From Botryotinia globosa (Eukaryota; Ascomycota; Leotiomycetes; Helotiales; Sclerotiniaceae): a stretch of 64,000 bases of DNA. Shown piece by piece: positions 36,980 to 52,418 of this stretch. Every line of letters begins with the position of its first letter. Positions within the stretch are counted from its first letter, which is position 1. The stretch spans positions 2,196,501 through 2,260,500 of the forward strand of contig RCSZ01000005.1 of NCBI GenBank assembly GCA_014898425.1, given 5' to 3'. The notes beneath the pieces are model-generated. The model did no database searches, was not told where the DNA came from, and worked only from the letters and a program-made list of their open reading frames with translations. The translations under genes were made by a program, and so were the position numbers.

Positions 36980-39900
36980 ATTAGTATAATATTATAATAT
37001 TGATTATTAATCTTTTCTCACTAATTATATTTAATTTAATGAGTAAGTTATATAAAGATTTTGAATTAGTATATAAGATTAATAAAATCTTCTTGCTGAG
37101 AATAGTATTAATTATTAAAGTGATTATAATACTAATATCGAATCCCTAAATTAATCTATATAATTCGAATACTAAAACACTGTGTATAACTTTTTTATAT
37201 TTAATAAATAATCAATGAATAATATTAGTATTATTATATTTATTTATTATAATAATTATATAGTTTATCTAAAATAAATAGTTTTTATTATTTATAAAAA
37301 AGATATTTATAAAAACAATGATTTTGAGTGAATTTAGATTGAATAATATATAATTCAATCTTTTGGTAGAATTCTCTTTTTGCTATTTAATATGTTTATT
37401 TAATATTATAATATTATTTTTATTAGATTATATTATTTATATAATCATTAAAAAATTGAAAGATACTTTAGATTGATATATCATTATAATATATACTTTA
37501 TAGGCTTATTGTACAATATATTGATTATATATAGAAGTATGCTTTCAAACCTTGCTATATATTCTATAAATATTTATGGACTCTATAAAAACAAATTATA
37601 AATTATTATATTGGTTCTTTTGATTAAGGTAAATATTATTATTTTGGAGTATAAGAATAATATCATTAAATCATAATAGATAATTATAAACTAATTTCTT
37701 ATAATTCTTAACTATAAAATCAATCTACTTAAATTACTTATCTTTAGTCTATATAAACACACTATCTTCTATAATAAATATATTATTTATTTATAATTCT
37801 ATAATACCAAATTTAATCTCTTTATTATTAATATATAAAAAACAAGGGTTATATATAAATTATCATATTTTAAGTTTCTTATAATAATAAGTGTGATATA
37901 TTTTAAATCAATGGTTTCCTGTTTTTGGAATATTATATAATGATTTAATAATAAGTAATATTATATTAATAAATAAATCTATTTTTTTTAAAATATGAGC
38001 ATAGAATATACAATATAAATTTGATATGGATTGAATATATATCTAAATAATATCCTGAATATATATATTTATATTATTTTTTTGAATACTTGTAGCTAAT
38101 AAAGTCAGAATATACTAATATAATTATTGAATTATTAATAACTATATTAGAACAATTATTTTATTAATATTATTATATACCTAAATAATTAGTTTCAATT
38201 TGTGTGTGAATTCATTCCTTTATTTTTAATTTCATTAATAAATCGCAATTTAAAAATATATATTTCTAAAGGGATATTTATTAATAATATAATCTTGAAT
38301 ATACCCTTAGTTATTAATTCATCAATCTTTTTTTTTCTGGATTTTTTATATAAAATCAGTTTCTTAAAATTAATAATAAAGTAATTAGAATATTAATTCT
38401 ATATATAAACTTAAATTTGAGGTATAATTATTTATAAAAAAGATATTAATATAGGTATTTGATTGTTTTTGAACAAATCCGAAAGGAATTCTTTAGGATT
38501 TATAGTGTATATAATTAGTGTATTAAAAGTAGGTGATCTAATTTTGCTAGATTTTAGCAAAATTATCTTATATTTATTGAGATAATTTGGAATTTGGTTA
38601 TTCTAATCAATTTAATTGTTCTAATCAATTTAATTATTTTAATTAATTTAATTAATTTGATTAATTTGATTAATTTGATTAATTTGGTTAATTTGATTAA
38701 TTTAATTAATTTGATTAATTTGATTAATCTGATAATAAGGTTTTATTAATATAGACCTGAATTTTATAGACTTATAAAATAGATTAAGTGTATATATTTT
38801 ACTATTTATATTAAAAAATAAAAAAAACTCTTTTTATTTTTCTAAAATAATATTATTGTTCTTTTTTTAGATTAATATATTGTTATTTAATGGTAAATTA
38901 TAAAGTGTAGTAATTGAAGGTTCATTATATATATTTATAGTTTTTTATATCTTTATAGAATTATAAATCTTGTGAATTTTTATTATAGTCTTTAAGATTA
39001 CCATTGTTCATTATAGAATAATTGGTATCAAAGGGCTGTTTTCAATAAGGCGAGGGAAAGTACTGAAAATAAGTAGGGTAGATACTAATCTATTTGATTT
39101 TATAATATTATTGATAGTTTTTATAGTTATTTGAAGTATAGAAATCTTCCTAATATTTAAACTATAAATTTCTTTATAAATAATCTTATAAGATCTATAT
39201 AATAATATATAAAATCTCTTAATAATACTAATCAAATAATAAGTTTTTATAAAAATTATTTTTATTTAAATAAATATTGAATTAATATATTATTAAAACT
39301 CTTTTCTAATAAAATTGATATTTATGTTATAAGTAATATATTCTAATAATTCGATATATATATCAATTTAATATTTATAAAGTTTATTTTATATGTATTT
39401 TATAGTTATATTACTTAATTATTGAGTAGTTTGAAAATATATAGCTTTATTAATAATATATAAAATAGGATTGTTATTAATATAGAAAATATCGATAAGC
39501 ATTATATAATTGAATTCAAAGTCTTTATTAAATAAAGAAAATTTAAATCTATCTAATAACTTATTATAAATCTAATAATAATAATAAAACTTTATAAATT
39601 ATTTGATTACCTCAAAGTCCTTGTTATATTTAAAATACTTAAATACTTTATAGAATTTGTAAACAAATAAATATCCAAATTGATAATAAATTCATTATAA
39701 TTCGATTTTAATAAAATAATATTCTTTATTATTAATAAAATAATTAATTATATTCTAAATATTGATATTTTATAATAAAAATATATAATCAAATCTTTAA
39801 TATATAAAATAAATATTTTTGAATATAATAATAATATCTTCAAGATTATTATATTTAAATTTGAGTTTATTTATATCCATCAAATAAAATAAAAACGGAA

Positions 39901-41219
39901 TATTAATTTTTATTATATTTTATTTTATATTTCCAAATAGAAGTTTTATATAAAATAAATTAATAAAGGAAATTATCCCAATATCAAATTGAATTATTAT
40001 CTAACTAATAATAATTCTATTATATTTAATATCCTCAATTTTCTTTTATACTAGATATTAATTATATCCAATAATTAATTTTTTAACTACTCCTATATTA
40101 ATTATAATATTAAAGAACTTATTATTATTATATCATTCAATACTTACAGCAAATACCTTAGCTATTAATATATAAATACTTATAGTATTATTAAAAATAA
40201 TTACTATTAATAAACTATTACAAGTATCTATTAATATAAAGAATATTCTAAAGATTTCTTCAGAATTATTTATATTAATAAAATATTGATTAATAAAATG
40301 ATTATTATTACTATTATCTTTTTAATTATTCTCCTATTTAAAATTTATTAGAAACTAATTATATTGTTTTATAAAGCTTTTATTATTGAATTTATTATAC
40401 TTAATATAATAATTTACCTTAAATAAATCTTTTTTTTTCTAAATATATTTATAATATCTATAACCCTCCTTTCTATAATCAGGAAAGTAATAATTATCCT
40501 TACTTTTATTAAATAATACAAAAAAGGATTATTTACTAATATACTTATTATAAAGTTTTTGAAAAAAAAAAACTTGAAGATTTATTATTATAAAAATATT
40601 AATCTATAAGAAATATCTCAATTATAATCTATCTTGGAAATATCTTTTAATAAGAATCGATTATTTACTTAATCTAATTAATCAGATTCAAAACATTTGA
40701 ATAAGGATTGCATATTACAAAGTAACATTCTGAAACACTATTATATATAGATAAAACCTTAATATAGTATAATTAGGAATTATATATAATTAAAGAAATT
40801 ATATATTAAAGGAAATATAAATCTATAATTATTATATTGAATATTTTTTAAAAATCTATATCAGGATTTCTCTTAATATAGATTTTGAAAAAGATATTAT
40901 TTTATTTAAGGAGTATATTTTATTAATATTTAAATCCCTTGAAATTATTAATTATTATAATATACAATCCCTGAAATATATTAGAAAATCAATTCAGATT
41001 TATTTGATAATATTCTCTAGTTATATTTAAAAATATAATTGGAAAAACTATTATTATTATCTCAAATAATATAAATATTTTATAATAATATTCCTCAAAT
41101 ATATTAATTTTTAGATTAAAAGAGTTATTAATATCTTTATATTTATTATTATCCCTATAGATTTTCAAAAGATTGATAAAATAATGGCTCTAATTATATT
41201 GATTGATATTGTAATTTTT

Positions 41220-41370
41220 CTTATAATTAATATAACTGGAATTATTATTATTTTTATTATTTCTATTACCATCCCCACTATTTCCATTATTTTTATTATT
41301 TCCATTTCTATCATTATTCCAATTATTATTATTAAAGTTATTTGAATTATTATTATTATTATTAAATAAT
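41220..41370 (-). pseudogene. Asn/Gly-rich Gag-like remnant of the family-3 element
   Basis: Minus-strand translation gives runs of Asn broken by Gly, Arg, Lys and Asp (for example NNDRNGNNKNNGNSGDGNRN). About 750 bp further along the same strand lies YRKEGYRYYKY, which resembles a CCHC knuckle whose Cys/His codons became Tyr through C/T and G/A changes. The first Cys position does not fit the standard C-x2-C spacing. It lies downstream of the family-3 LTR in the inferred direction of transcription. Confidence 0.35.
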
Positions 41371-41950
41371 TCTTTATAAATATCTAAATTCCCTATAATT
41401 TTGTTAAATTTCGGTAAAATTATTTAATTATTTAGCTTATTTTCTAAAGGTTTACTAGAAATATTAGCAATATATTTGTCTTAAAAAAATCTGATAAAAA
41501 GATTGGTTTATATATTGGATATAAATAATTATATTTTAGCTTAATATTCCCTGAATTATTTTATAATCCAATTATAATATTTTTCATATAAAAATATCTT
41601 TAAAAAAGCGTTTTCAATATTCTTATTAAAATCAATATATACTTTATAATATTACAAAACCTTACAAAAGCTATATAATATTAGCTTTTCAATATTTTTA
41701 AAAAAATAATATTAAGTAATATTGAAATCGTATGTAATTATTTTCTGAAAAGATATATTAATAACCTTTACATTTGAATATATGAATGTTTTATATAAAA
41801 AATAATTATCAATATAATACTTAATTATACCTCTAAATATAAATCCTTTAAAAAACTATTTAATTATAAAAAGATCTTTTGAAAAGAAATAATTCTAAGA
41901 TTCTTTTTTGAATTTTGTATCTTTTGAATTCTCTTTCTTCAAGGTTATAT

Positions 41951-42190
41951 TGTAAAAGAGTAGAAGGTGGTAGGGTCATAGAGTAGTCCTTTGCATATAC
42001 CATAGAAAAGTCATCATAATATATCACCTCAGATAAAGGAAAGAAGGGGGAGACTCTATATAACACTTTACAAAATATACTAAAAGTTTGATGGGTAAAA
42101 ACTGATTGTTCTTTTTAAATTATAAGGAAAAAGGCTATAAATATTAGTTATAAAAATGGATTATATAACTAATACAAAAATTCGCTTATA
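41951..42190 (-). repeat. Left LTR of element B (240 bp)
   Basis: Begins TGTAAAAGAGTAGAAGGTGG, identical at its start to the left LTR of A, and ends TTCGCTTATA. Confidence 0.9.
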
Positions 42191-45100
42191 TTCCTTTCTA
42201 TATAAAAATATTGATTATTTTGATTAATAAATTTAGGTATAAGAATGTAAAAAAAGATAATTAAAGAAAAAAAACAAATATTGTTTTTGCTTAATATAAT
42301 CAATTTAATAAATATTACAAAAAAAAAATAACTTTACCAAAATTTAGTAAAATTAAATAGTTTTTTAATAAAACCCCAAAATCAAATATTAATAGAAACT
42401 TGATAATGAATTTTTTTGCTTTTTTGGAAAGAAATCAAAAAATTCGGAATTCTTTTAGATTTTTGTAAGTTTTTTAAAATCCTCAGGGATTAATAAGGAA
42501 AATTGAATTTTTATACTTCCTTTTTTTAGTTTTTATTCTTCAAAAAAATTACTATTCTCTTCAATCTTTTGTTTTCTAAAATATTGAAAAATCCTTTATT
42601 ATTCTATCTAAAATTAGGATTATCTTTATTATTATTATTATTTAATAAAATTAGTTTATTCTCTTTTTCTTCATTAAATTCAAAATATTTATTATTATAT
42701 CTATCCTTTAGGTTTTGTTTTAAGATTATAAAGTATAATTTATCTTTATAATGTTTTTTAATAGATTTAGTATTCTTAAAAATATATAAAAAAGAGTTTT
42801 TAATATCTTTTATATAATATTAATATTAAGTATTAAATTTATTATTATTTATAAAAAAAAGCTTAATAGCTTTTTTGAATATAAATAAATTGTTTTAAGA
42901 AAGTTCATTAATAAAAACTTATTCAATAGGATTTTGAATAGTTAAATAACATTTAACTAGGAATCCAGGAATTTTATATTGATTATTATTGGTGATATAT
43001 TTATTAAAGATAAATTTCAAATTATAATATATATTCCTAACATTCTAATATTTCAATCTATTTTTTAATATAGGATTTAAATCGCTTCTTAGGAATCTTT
43101 TCATTATAATATATAATATAATTAATATTATAAAAAGAATAATATTTTCATTATTAAATTTAATTTTGAATGTTATAGAATTCCTTACAATTATAAGTAC
43201 CTAGTTATAATTAGCTTTTTCAACAAATTATATTAAAGTAATCAAATAAATATACCTTGTATAACCTTTTTTTGAAATAATATTCTAAAAATAATCTTTT
43301 TTAAAAAGTTTATTAAATATTTTTAAGATAGATATAATAAGATTCTATTATATTGTTTTATATTCTAATTTTGATTTTATTTTGTTATATTCTATTCTAT
43401 ATTTTGATTTTTTAAATTAAAAATAAATAATATATATAATAAGGTTGTTTATATACCTAAGTTAATATTTAGTATAAAGTTCTTTTATATTTTTATATAC
43501 AAATATATAATTGAAGATTTTATTAAACTAAATAATAACAATTAAAAAAGAAATAAAAATAAAATGAAATTCCTGATTTATATACTGTAATATAATGATT
43601 CATCAAATTTTTAGATTCTGTTTGAAGGTTTATTGTATTGAAAAATAATAACAATAATAAACAAATCCAAATTCTATATTCTTATAATGATTATAATAGT
43701 AATATATTCTTATAAACTCTTGAATCAAAAAAATATAAATTTTTCCAATAAAATAAAAATATTTATTAGATTTTATAAACTTATATACTTCAAGTCTATA
43801 AACTATAATCAGATTAGTGATAAGAGCTTGAATAATTATAAGTATAGTAGTATTACACTTAATAAATTTGAATTTTAATATACCAAAAAGCTTTACCCTT
43901 CTTTCCTTATTAACTATTACACTTTCTTTAAACTAATAAAAATATTTATTATTGATATAAATATTATTGATTTAATCTTAACATTTATATAAAAATCGAA
44001 AACATTTTAATAGATCTTTTTGATTTATATATACAGCTTTAAGCTTAAAAATATTAGCAAATTAATATAAATAATAATTATAAAGATTATCAGGCATTTT
44101 ATCTACCAATATTATTATTACTCTTTAATTCATTTATTTCGCAATATACTTTTCTTTTAATAAATAAAATCAATCCTATAATTATAGAATACTTTTTATA
44201 TATTTGTATACTTTAGATTGGTTGATATTATTATTCTTATCTTTCTTGTTTTCACTTCCTAGCAGAATATTTTGTTAAAATATAATTTTATTTATTAAAT
44301 ATTTATTGAATGATTCGATATCTTTGTTTACTATTATCAAACTAAGTCTTAATCATCTTTAAAGATTTGTAAAAATATTTTTCAAGGGCGAAGAAAAAGG
44401 AATTTGTAAAAACTTGATAACTAAATCTTTAATAAAAAGAATATCTTTGAAATAGTTTATATTAACTTTTTTAAATATTCTAATTATATTGTATTAAAGA
44501 TTAAGTTTTTTTTTTTGCTTATTATCCTATTCAAAGGATTTATTAAAAAACTTTTTGTTTAGAATTTTGAAAGCAATTTTGAATTTAAAAGATATCAAAT
44601 ACTAATTAACTTGAATCTTAGATTTCGGATCTTTAAAAAGTTTATATATAAATTCTTTGTTAATTAATTCTAATATAATTTTTAAAATAGTGATTCTAAT
44701 TAGTTTGGAGAGTTTATTATAAAATTTTGTATTATAAAATATAATCAAAATTATAACAAATGTTATACCTTTCTATGAGTAACTTCAATATGTATAAATT
44801 TTATTAATGGTTTTTTGCCATAATTTATAGAATTTTTTTATTTTAAAAAGAATAATTTCATTATTGATTTTCATTTATTTTGTTATTATATAAGCTTTAA
44901 TATAAAAATTATTCTGTAGAATTAGGATTATAGCTATTTCTATTAATATATTTGCTTTAACTTTTTATTCTTCTACTTATATATTGAATTTAATAAACTT
45001 TATATACTATTATTCTTTTAAAAGTCTTTATATAATCTCAAAGGCTTCCAGTATATTAGAAAACTAAGTATTATTAATTATTATTATTATATTGTAATAT

Positions 45101-48100
45101 ATATATTATAATTAAATATTTGAATATTATATAACATAATTCAATTCGTTATTAGATTATTCAGATATTTTGAAGAAATTTTTTAAAAAAAGTAACTTTA
45201 CTAAAATTTAATAAAATTATATAAATTACTTAAGGAAATATAAAAAAGAATCATTTTATATATAATAACAAAAAATTGAAATATTAAAATGATTAGGAAA
45301 GAAAATGATAAAGAAAATAAAAAGATTATAGATTAATAGAAATGTTTGAAAAAGAAAAGGAAAGTATTTTTATTTTATAAATAGTTTTTTTTATTTTATA
45401 ATATTGAAAAAAGAGATATAGAAAATAACTCCTAAAAAAAAAAAAGAAGAAAGAAAAATTATTTTTCTAAATAAAAATAGATAAATACTTTTCTCTATTA
45501 AAAGAATTTTACAAATAATTATTCTTTTTATTATATAAAGAAAAATACTATTTTTATTATTAAACTGATAACTAGGATTTCTATAAATATACAATAAATA
45601 TTTCTTGAAATTATATTCAGAGATTTTAATATATCGTTTATTTGTATATAATTAATTATTGCTTTCAAGCTATCAAAGTATTGATTTATATAATTAAATC
45701 TTTGCAATTCTAATAATACTTTTAATAGATTTTTATAATCTAATTAATTATCATTTCCCTTAATATTATTATTTGAAATTGATAAGTATTCCCTTTCTCT
45801 TTTTATAAATTTCTTAAAATAAAATCCTGAATAGATTCCATCAATTAAGGTTTCATTTATTTTTTTCAAAATATAAATACTTTTATTAGAATCTACAATT
45901 ACTATTTGATATAACCTAAATTATCAATATATAAATTTTTTTTTATACAATATATTAATTTTTGATTATAGATTATATTGAAATATAATATCTTTTAAAT
46001 TGATATTTTTGTTTATTATATTATTATTCTTATTGAAATATTTTTTCTTATTTAAGTAATAATGTTTTTTATGAAATATAGTTTTTTTTATATTAATATT
46101 GTATATTTCTAATTATTGGAAATATAATATTAACAAATCTACTTAAATTATTATTAATTTTTAATCAAGAATTTTTTAAATATAAAATCTTGTTTTAATA
46201 AATAATATCAAATAATAATCATAAATTATATAAAATAGAATAAAATTAATTGATTGATATATTATAATCCTATTAATAAACAATATTATATCAAGATATC
46301 TCAGTTATTCTTTTTTCTTATTCATTACTTTAAATAATTTATTAATAATAAATCTATAATCTTATTCAATTTAATCATTTACTTTAAAATTATATATAAA
46401 GATTTGCACCCATTAAATACTATATTTTTTTAAGAAATATATTATATATATTTTATTCTTTGGATTATTATTTACCAAAATTTTATTAAAAATAGAATAA
46501 CAATAAACAATAAATTATATAAAAGTAATTACTATTTGTAAAATTATATTTCAAAAAACTTTTTTTTTTATTTATTTTAATAAATTATCTTTAAGGAATA
46601 TCAAATACTTATAATTATTATTTAGGGATATATATATAATATTTAATTTATATTTTTATTAATATATATTTATTTATATTGAGTGTAAAGGTTTTTTTTG
46701 AAAATTTAATTATTATAATTAATAATTTGGATAGAAATTAATGAATTTTTTAATAATATTATACATCTCTATTTAATAATACAACCGCAATACCTTATTG
46801 AAAGTGTTTTTTATTCTTTTATAATTATAGATTTTATATAGATTATTGATAAAGATAATCTATTTTATTTTATTATTGATTACTTTTTTAAAAGGTAAAT
46901 ACTTTATATTGATTTTAAAAAGATAATTGTTGTAAATATAAAATCCGAGAGTTTTTTTCTTAAAATTTCTAAAAACCTTTTTTGTTATACCTTTAGGTTT
47001 TTGTAATAAAATTAAATATTTAGTTATTTCTTAACTTTTTTTATTATATATTAAATCTAATATATAACTTTGCTCAAATTTAGTAAAGTTATATGAGATA
47101 AGAACATTTTGAATATTATTAAACTTATTAATAATCTATTTGTTAATATTATCTTTTTAAACTTTTTTTTATTAAAATTCTATAAGAATATTTAATTTAT
47201 AAAAGAATTTATTTATTATAATATATATTATTCCTTTCACATATTGAATTTCGAAATCAAAAAATCTGATTTATATAATTCACTTTATTATTAAGGTTTT
47301 TAAAAGATTTATTATTATTCTATTCAATTAAATAATAAGAATCTTAATATTAATCTTAAAAATGAAATATACTCCATACAAATTATATTTATATTTCCAA
47401 AAAACCTTAAGTATTTCTCTATATTTTTTTTTTATAATATTGTAATTCTTTTTTATATTATTTCAAAATCTATTTTCGAATTTAATTATTATATATTTAC
47501 CATTAAATTTTTAATCTAATATTGCACCCCAATTGTTGAGATTAATATCTATATTTAAAATAATTATTCCAATTATTAAAATATCTTTATAATTTAATAG
47601 TATTAAGGTAGAAGATTTGATTAATTCAGTTTTTAATAAATTCATAGTATTTTTCTATTTTTTTATTTATATAAATTCCTAGTTTTTTTTTAATAGGTAA
47701 TATAATAATTTGGCTTTTTAAGCAAATTATTTAATTTAAATATAATAATATATATATATATTTAAAAATATATAAATCTTTATAATATTTTTAGATTTAA
47801 ATTAATTTATAATCCAAGCGATTTTTGATTATTATAGAGTTCATTTTTTAGATTTTATAATGTATTTTACAATTTCTATATCATCAAAACATTATTTGAA
47901 TTTCGCTTCAATTAAATACCCTGCTTTTTTTATATATTCCAAGGTTTTATTGATTCCTTGAATATATACAAAAATAAATTTCTATACTCCAAGTATAGTT
48001 TTCTTATTACCAAAGTTAATTTTAGATTTCTTTATTTTTATATTGTTTAGAAATAGTATAATTGTTTTAGAAATTAAATCGCTTAGAATTTTTATAATAA

Positions 48101-51100
48101 TTTTATAGAATTAAATAATAGAATTAATAATATTTTATAACAATATTATATAGCATAATAATCCAAATAATATTTGAAAAATAATTATATCACAATTCTT
48201 TATAACTAAAAGAATCTAATCATAATTCGAAAAAAAATCGATTAGGAAAGCAATTCAATATTCTATAAAATTTTCTATAAAAATATTAATATTTGAAGAT
48301 AGATTTATATTTTTAATTGAATATCTATTAAGTTTAATAATTGTATTTATAAATCTATAAATATTAGAAATCTTTTTTTTATTAAAAATTATAGATTTCT
48401 ATAAAAACCATTCATATATTCAAGAATTTCTTAGTTTATTCTTTCTCAAAGCATTTTGGATATAGTTTTAATCAAGACTTTTAAAACAGAAAATCCAGGT
48501 GTTTACTAAACTTTGTATAGAATAATTTGTATTTTCTATAAAAAGACTACTTTTTTTTGTATTTATTTAATATATATTTAATCAAAAATAAGTGTTTTTT
48601 TTCGATTTAGTAAGTAAGTAAATAATAGTTTTTATTTATAAATAAAAAGTATTTTTTTAAAATCTATTTTTTTATATTTATTTATAATTAAATAATAATC
48701 TTTAGGTTTTTTATTAAATTGTAAAATTAGATAATCTTTTCATTCTTCTAAAGATTACAAATAAAAGTTTTTTTCCTTATACTTTTTCAATTAATTATTT
48801 CTTCTTCCTAATTCTTCATCTATAAAATTTCTAGATTAACTTAAAGGAAATATTTTATTTGTTTTATTCTTATATAAAATATTTATGTAAAATAAAAAAT
48901 AATTTTATTAAAATTCAGCAAAATTATTTTTTAATAAGAAGTATAAACTTATTCTAATATATTATCCCCTAAATATATCAAACTCTAATTTTTTAGATTT
49001 GAGATTCGAAAGGATATAATTATCTTTTATTCAATATATTAGATATTTGCTTGGTTTTTTTGATTATTGTTTATTATTATAATATATTATAATTCATTTT
49101 TGTATATAAATATAACTTTATTTGTAATAAGTTATGGTATTCTAAGTAATAAATTATTATATACATTTTTCATTACAAATAAACTAATAATATTTAATAT
49201 TTCTCTAAAGGATATATATATATTTTTGTAAAAACCTTTAATATTGATTTCAAAAGAACTAATTTTAATAATAATAATTTAAATTGGATTAATTAATAAA
49301 TTGAATTTTATAGCTAGATTAATATTAATTAAATTAATAATTAAATTGGAATCTGAAATTACTTTAATAAAACCTTAATTATTAAAAGATATTTTGATAT
49401 AAAAAAAATCTTTCTTATTATTTTCTATAGAAATATAAGTAGAATTATAGATTGTATTTAAATAGAAAGTTTTTATAATTCCAATTTATTTTGAAAATCT
49501 AAATGAGATAGGAAATTTGTTGATCAAATTTATTATATAATTGTTAAGGGTTAATAATCTTATTGAATCATCTATTTTCATAATTTATTTTTTCTATATA
49601 TTGAAATATTTTTTGATAATAAAACTTATAATAATAGAGATTGTAATTAATAGAATATTCCAATTAATTTCCTTTACTATCCTATAATCATTATTTATTA
49701 TTTAAAGAATCATTTGTTTCCTAGGTTTTTTGATTTTATTTAGTATTTTTTCAATTATAACTTTTATTATAGGATTCTTAGAATTATAAATATAGATTTC
49801 TATTGGTTTAGTCTGTATAGATTTTTAAAAGAATATTTCGATTATAAATTATCAATTGAATTTAAGGATTTTATCTATAAATAAGAATATAGGTTTTATA
49901 AAAGTATTTGGATATAATTTGATTATTTTATTTAAATTATTATAAAATAATCTTCTATATTTCCTTTACATCTTTTTTGTAATATTAATATATTTTTGAA
50001 TAATATATACTTTCTCTTCTAATATAATATTAATAAGTTTTTTCTTAATATTAATAAAGTATAACATTTCCTTATTCTTAAAGAATTTCAATTAATTGTT
50101 TTAAAAAACTTGTAATTTAATTATTTTTATTAAATTGAAATCAATTCTATTATTATATATAATTAAAACAGAATTATTTAAATTATCTATTAGCCCTTAT
50201 ATTAACTATTCTAGTTTATTATAATATACAAATCCTTTATTGAAATATTTTCTAAAAATCGAATAATCTTTTTTTAAAATATAATCTTTATTATTAGATT
50301 ATTTGTTATTATAATTGTAATATATTCTTTTATAAATTATATATACAATTTCTATTATTTCTAAATTAATAATAATATTGATAATAGTAAGCATTGTAAT
50401 TTATATAGATTTATAAATTGAGATTTAAAATATTTCTATTACTTTTAAATCGAAAAAGATTTAATAGATTTTAATTTTTTTTTTAAACTTGAGATCTGAT
50501 TATATTTATTTTTTTATAATAAATATGAAATTCTTAAAAACTTTTATTATTTTCTTTATTTTATTATTTTTTTGAATTATTAGGATTTTTGTTTTATTCT
50601 AAATCTTTATAAATAAAGTAATAGATTCCAATAATTTATTGAAATTAGAATTTTTATTATTATTTATATTAAAAAGAATATATTAGAACTTACTTTTAAT
50701 ATATTAAATTATTTAATTGAATATTTTATTTCAATTTATTATATTTGGTTGTTTTATATTATATTTAATTTAAATAATATATTTTCGAAAGGTTTTAAAA
50801 GGTATACTTTTAAGAAATAATTTAATAACTTTATTTTTTATTAAAACTTTATTTTTAATTAATTATTGTATAATTTGATTATATTATTTAGTAAAATAAT
50901 CAAAATTGTTATACCTAATACCTCTTTTCTATTTATATTTTTTAGCAAATTTTTATAAATATTTATAAGAATATATTTTCTGAAGAATATCATTATTGAG
51001 GTATTTTTTAAGAAAAATAGATTTGAAATATTTTTTCTAATTCTATTCTTTAAATTGCTATTCCTTTATAGTTTTAATTTTTTCCTGAAATATACAGTTT

Positions 51101-52418
51101 ATTTGTAAAGAGATTTGTATTCAAAAATCTTTATCTAGAATATAATAATTTTATTAAAATTGTTTTATATCTTTATATTATTTAATAATATTGGAATTCT
51201 TGAATTATAATATACTAATAATTTTAGAAGATAGTATTAAAGATATAAGAATTCTTAAAAAATATTCTAGAAAAATAATAAATTATTAGATATTGAAATT
51301 TTTTTTTAAAAGTTTTGAATTAAAATTTTTATTGGATTTTTTGCTTTTATTTGTTTTTCAATTAAATATAAAAGAAATATTTAATTTGAAAATATTCTTT
51401 TTAAAATTGTTTATATTAAAAATATCAAAATTAATTAATAAATTTAAAAACTTCAAATCTATAATTGAATAATTATTTTAAATCTTAAATCTATTATTGA
51501 AATTGGAGGTTAATATAATACAAATTTTATTATTATATTAAATAATTTTATTTTTGTTAATAAATAATTATAATAATCAAATAATTATATAGAAATTTAA
51601 AGAGTTTTTAGTATAATATAAATAAAAATTTGATTATTATTCTATTCATTCTTTTTTTAATAATTTTATTAAATTTTAATAAAATTATTTTTTTTTCTTA
51701 AATTTATATAATTACAAATTTGTTTGTAAAAATTCAAAAATATAAATTGATAATTTATCCTAAGGAATTTGAATTTCAGATTTTTTTTAGAAATATATTT
51801 GGAAATTTGTTTTTAGAAATAAAAAGATTATTTTTATAAATAATCTTTTCAATTAGATTGAATAATATAGTATTTTTAATTTCGATATAGATTATTTTTG
51901 AATTTTTTAGAATTTTCAAGTTTTATTTAGATATAAATATAATTAAAATAATTTTGAAAATTCTAAGTAAATTCAATATTTATCAAACCTTAAATATAAA
52001 AATAAATATTAATTAATAAATCTTAAATCTATTTTATAAAAAAAAACTTTTTTTTTCAAAATCAAATCTTTATTTAAATTCCCATAAGTTTTATAAATAG
52101 CAAAATTTCTATGATTTGTTTTTATAATCTTTCAAGAAAAATAAGGATAATTCAATCAAAGGCAACCTTATTTCCAATTTAGATTTATATAAAGCTATAA
52201 ATCGATTTTGAAAATGAGATATTTGTTTTTCCCCTTTTTTTTTTATTATTGAATTATTATTACTTTGATTTTATTATAATATTAAATAATTCTTTATTCC
52301 TTTATTTTTTATTAATTTTTTTAAATTAATAACTTTTTGTTTTTTAAAACAATTTAAGAGTTTAAATTTGTATATAGCTTTTTAATCTTTCAATATTCTT
52401 CCCTATATAAATTATCAA

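Larger units (their letters stand above)
18360..51687. repeat. Dispersed 27-bp palindrome, 15 copies
   Basis: Copies lie at 18360-18386, 21224-21250, 23106-23132, 24943-24969, 27704-27730 (element A); 42329-42355, 45193-45219, 47065-47091, 48900-48926, 51661-51687 (B); 34465-34491, 34588-34614, 36656-36682 (C); 38539-38565 and 41396-41422 (family 3). Allowing only C/T and G/A changes, most arms converge on TAACTTTGCCAAA, one central A/T, then the arm's reverse complement; 36656-36682 fits less well in the middle. The best-preserved copies are 47065 (left arm TAACTTTGCTCAA, right arm ending GTAAAGTTA), 38539 and 34465. The outermost TA on each side could be a TA target duplication. Confidence 0.75.
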
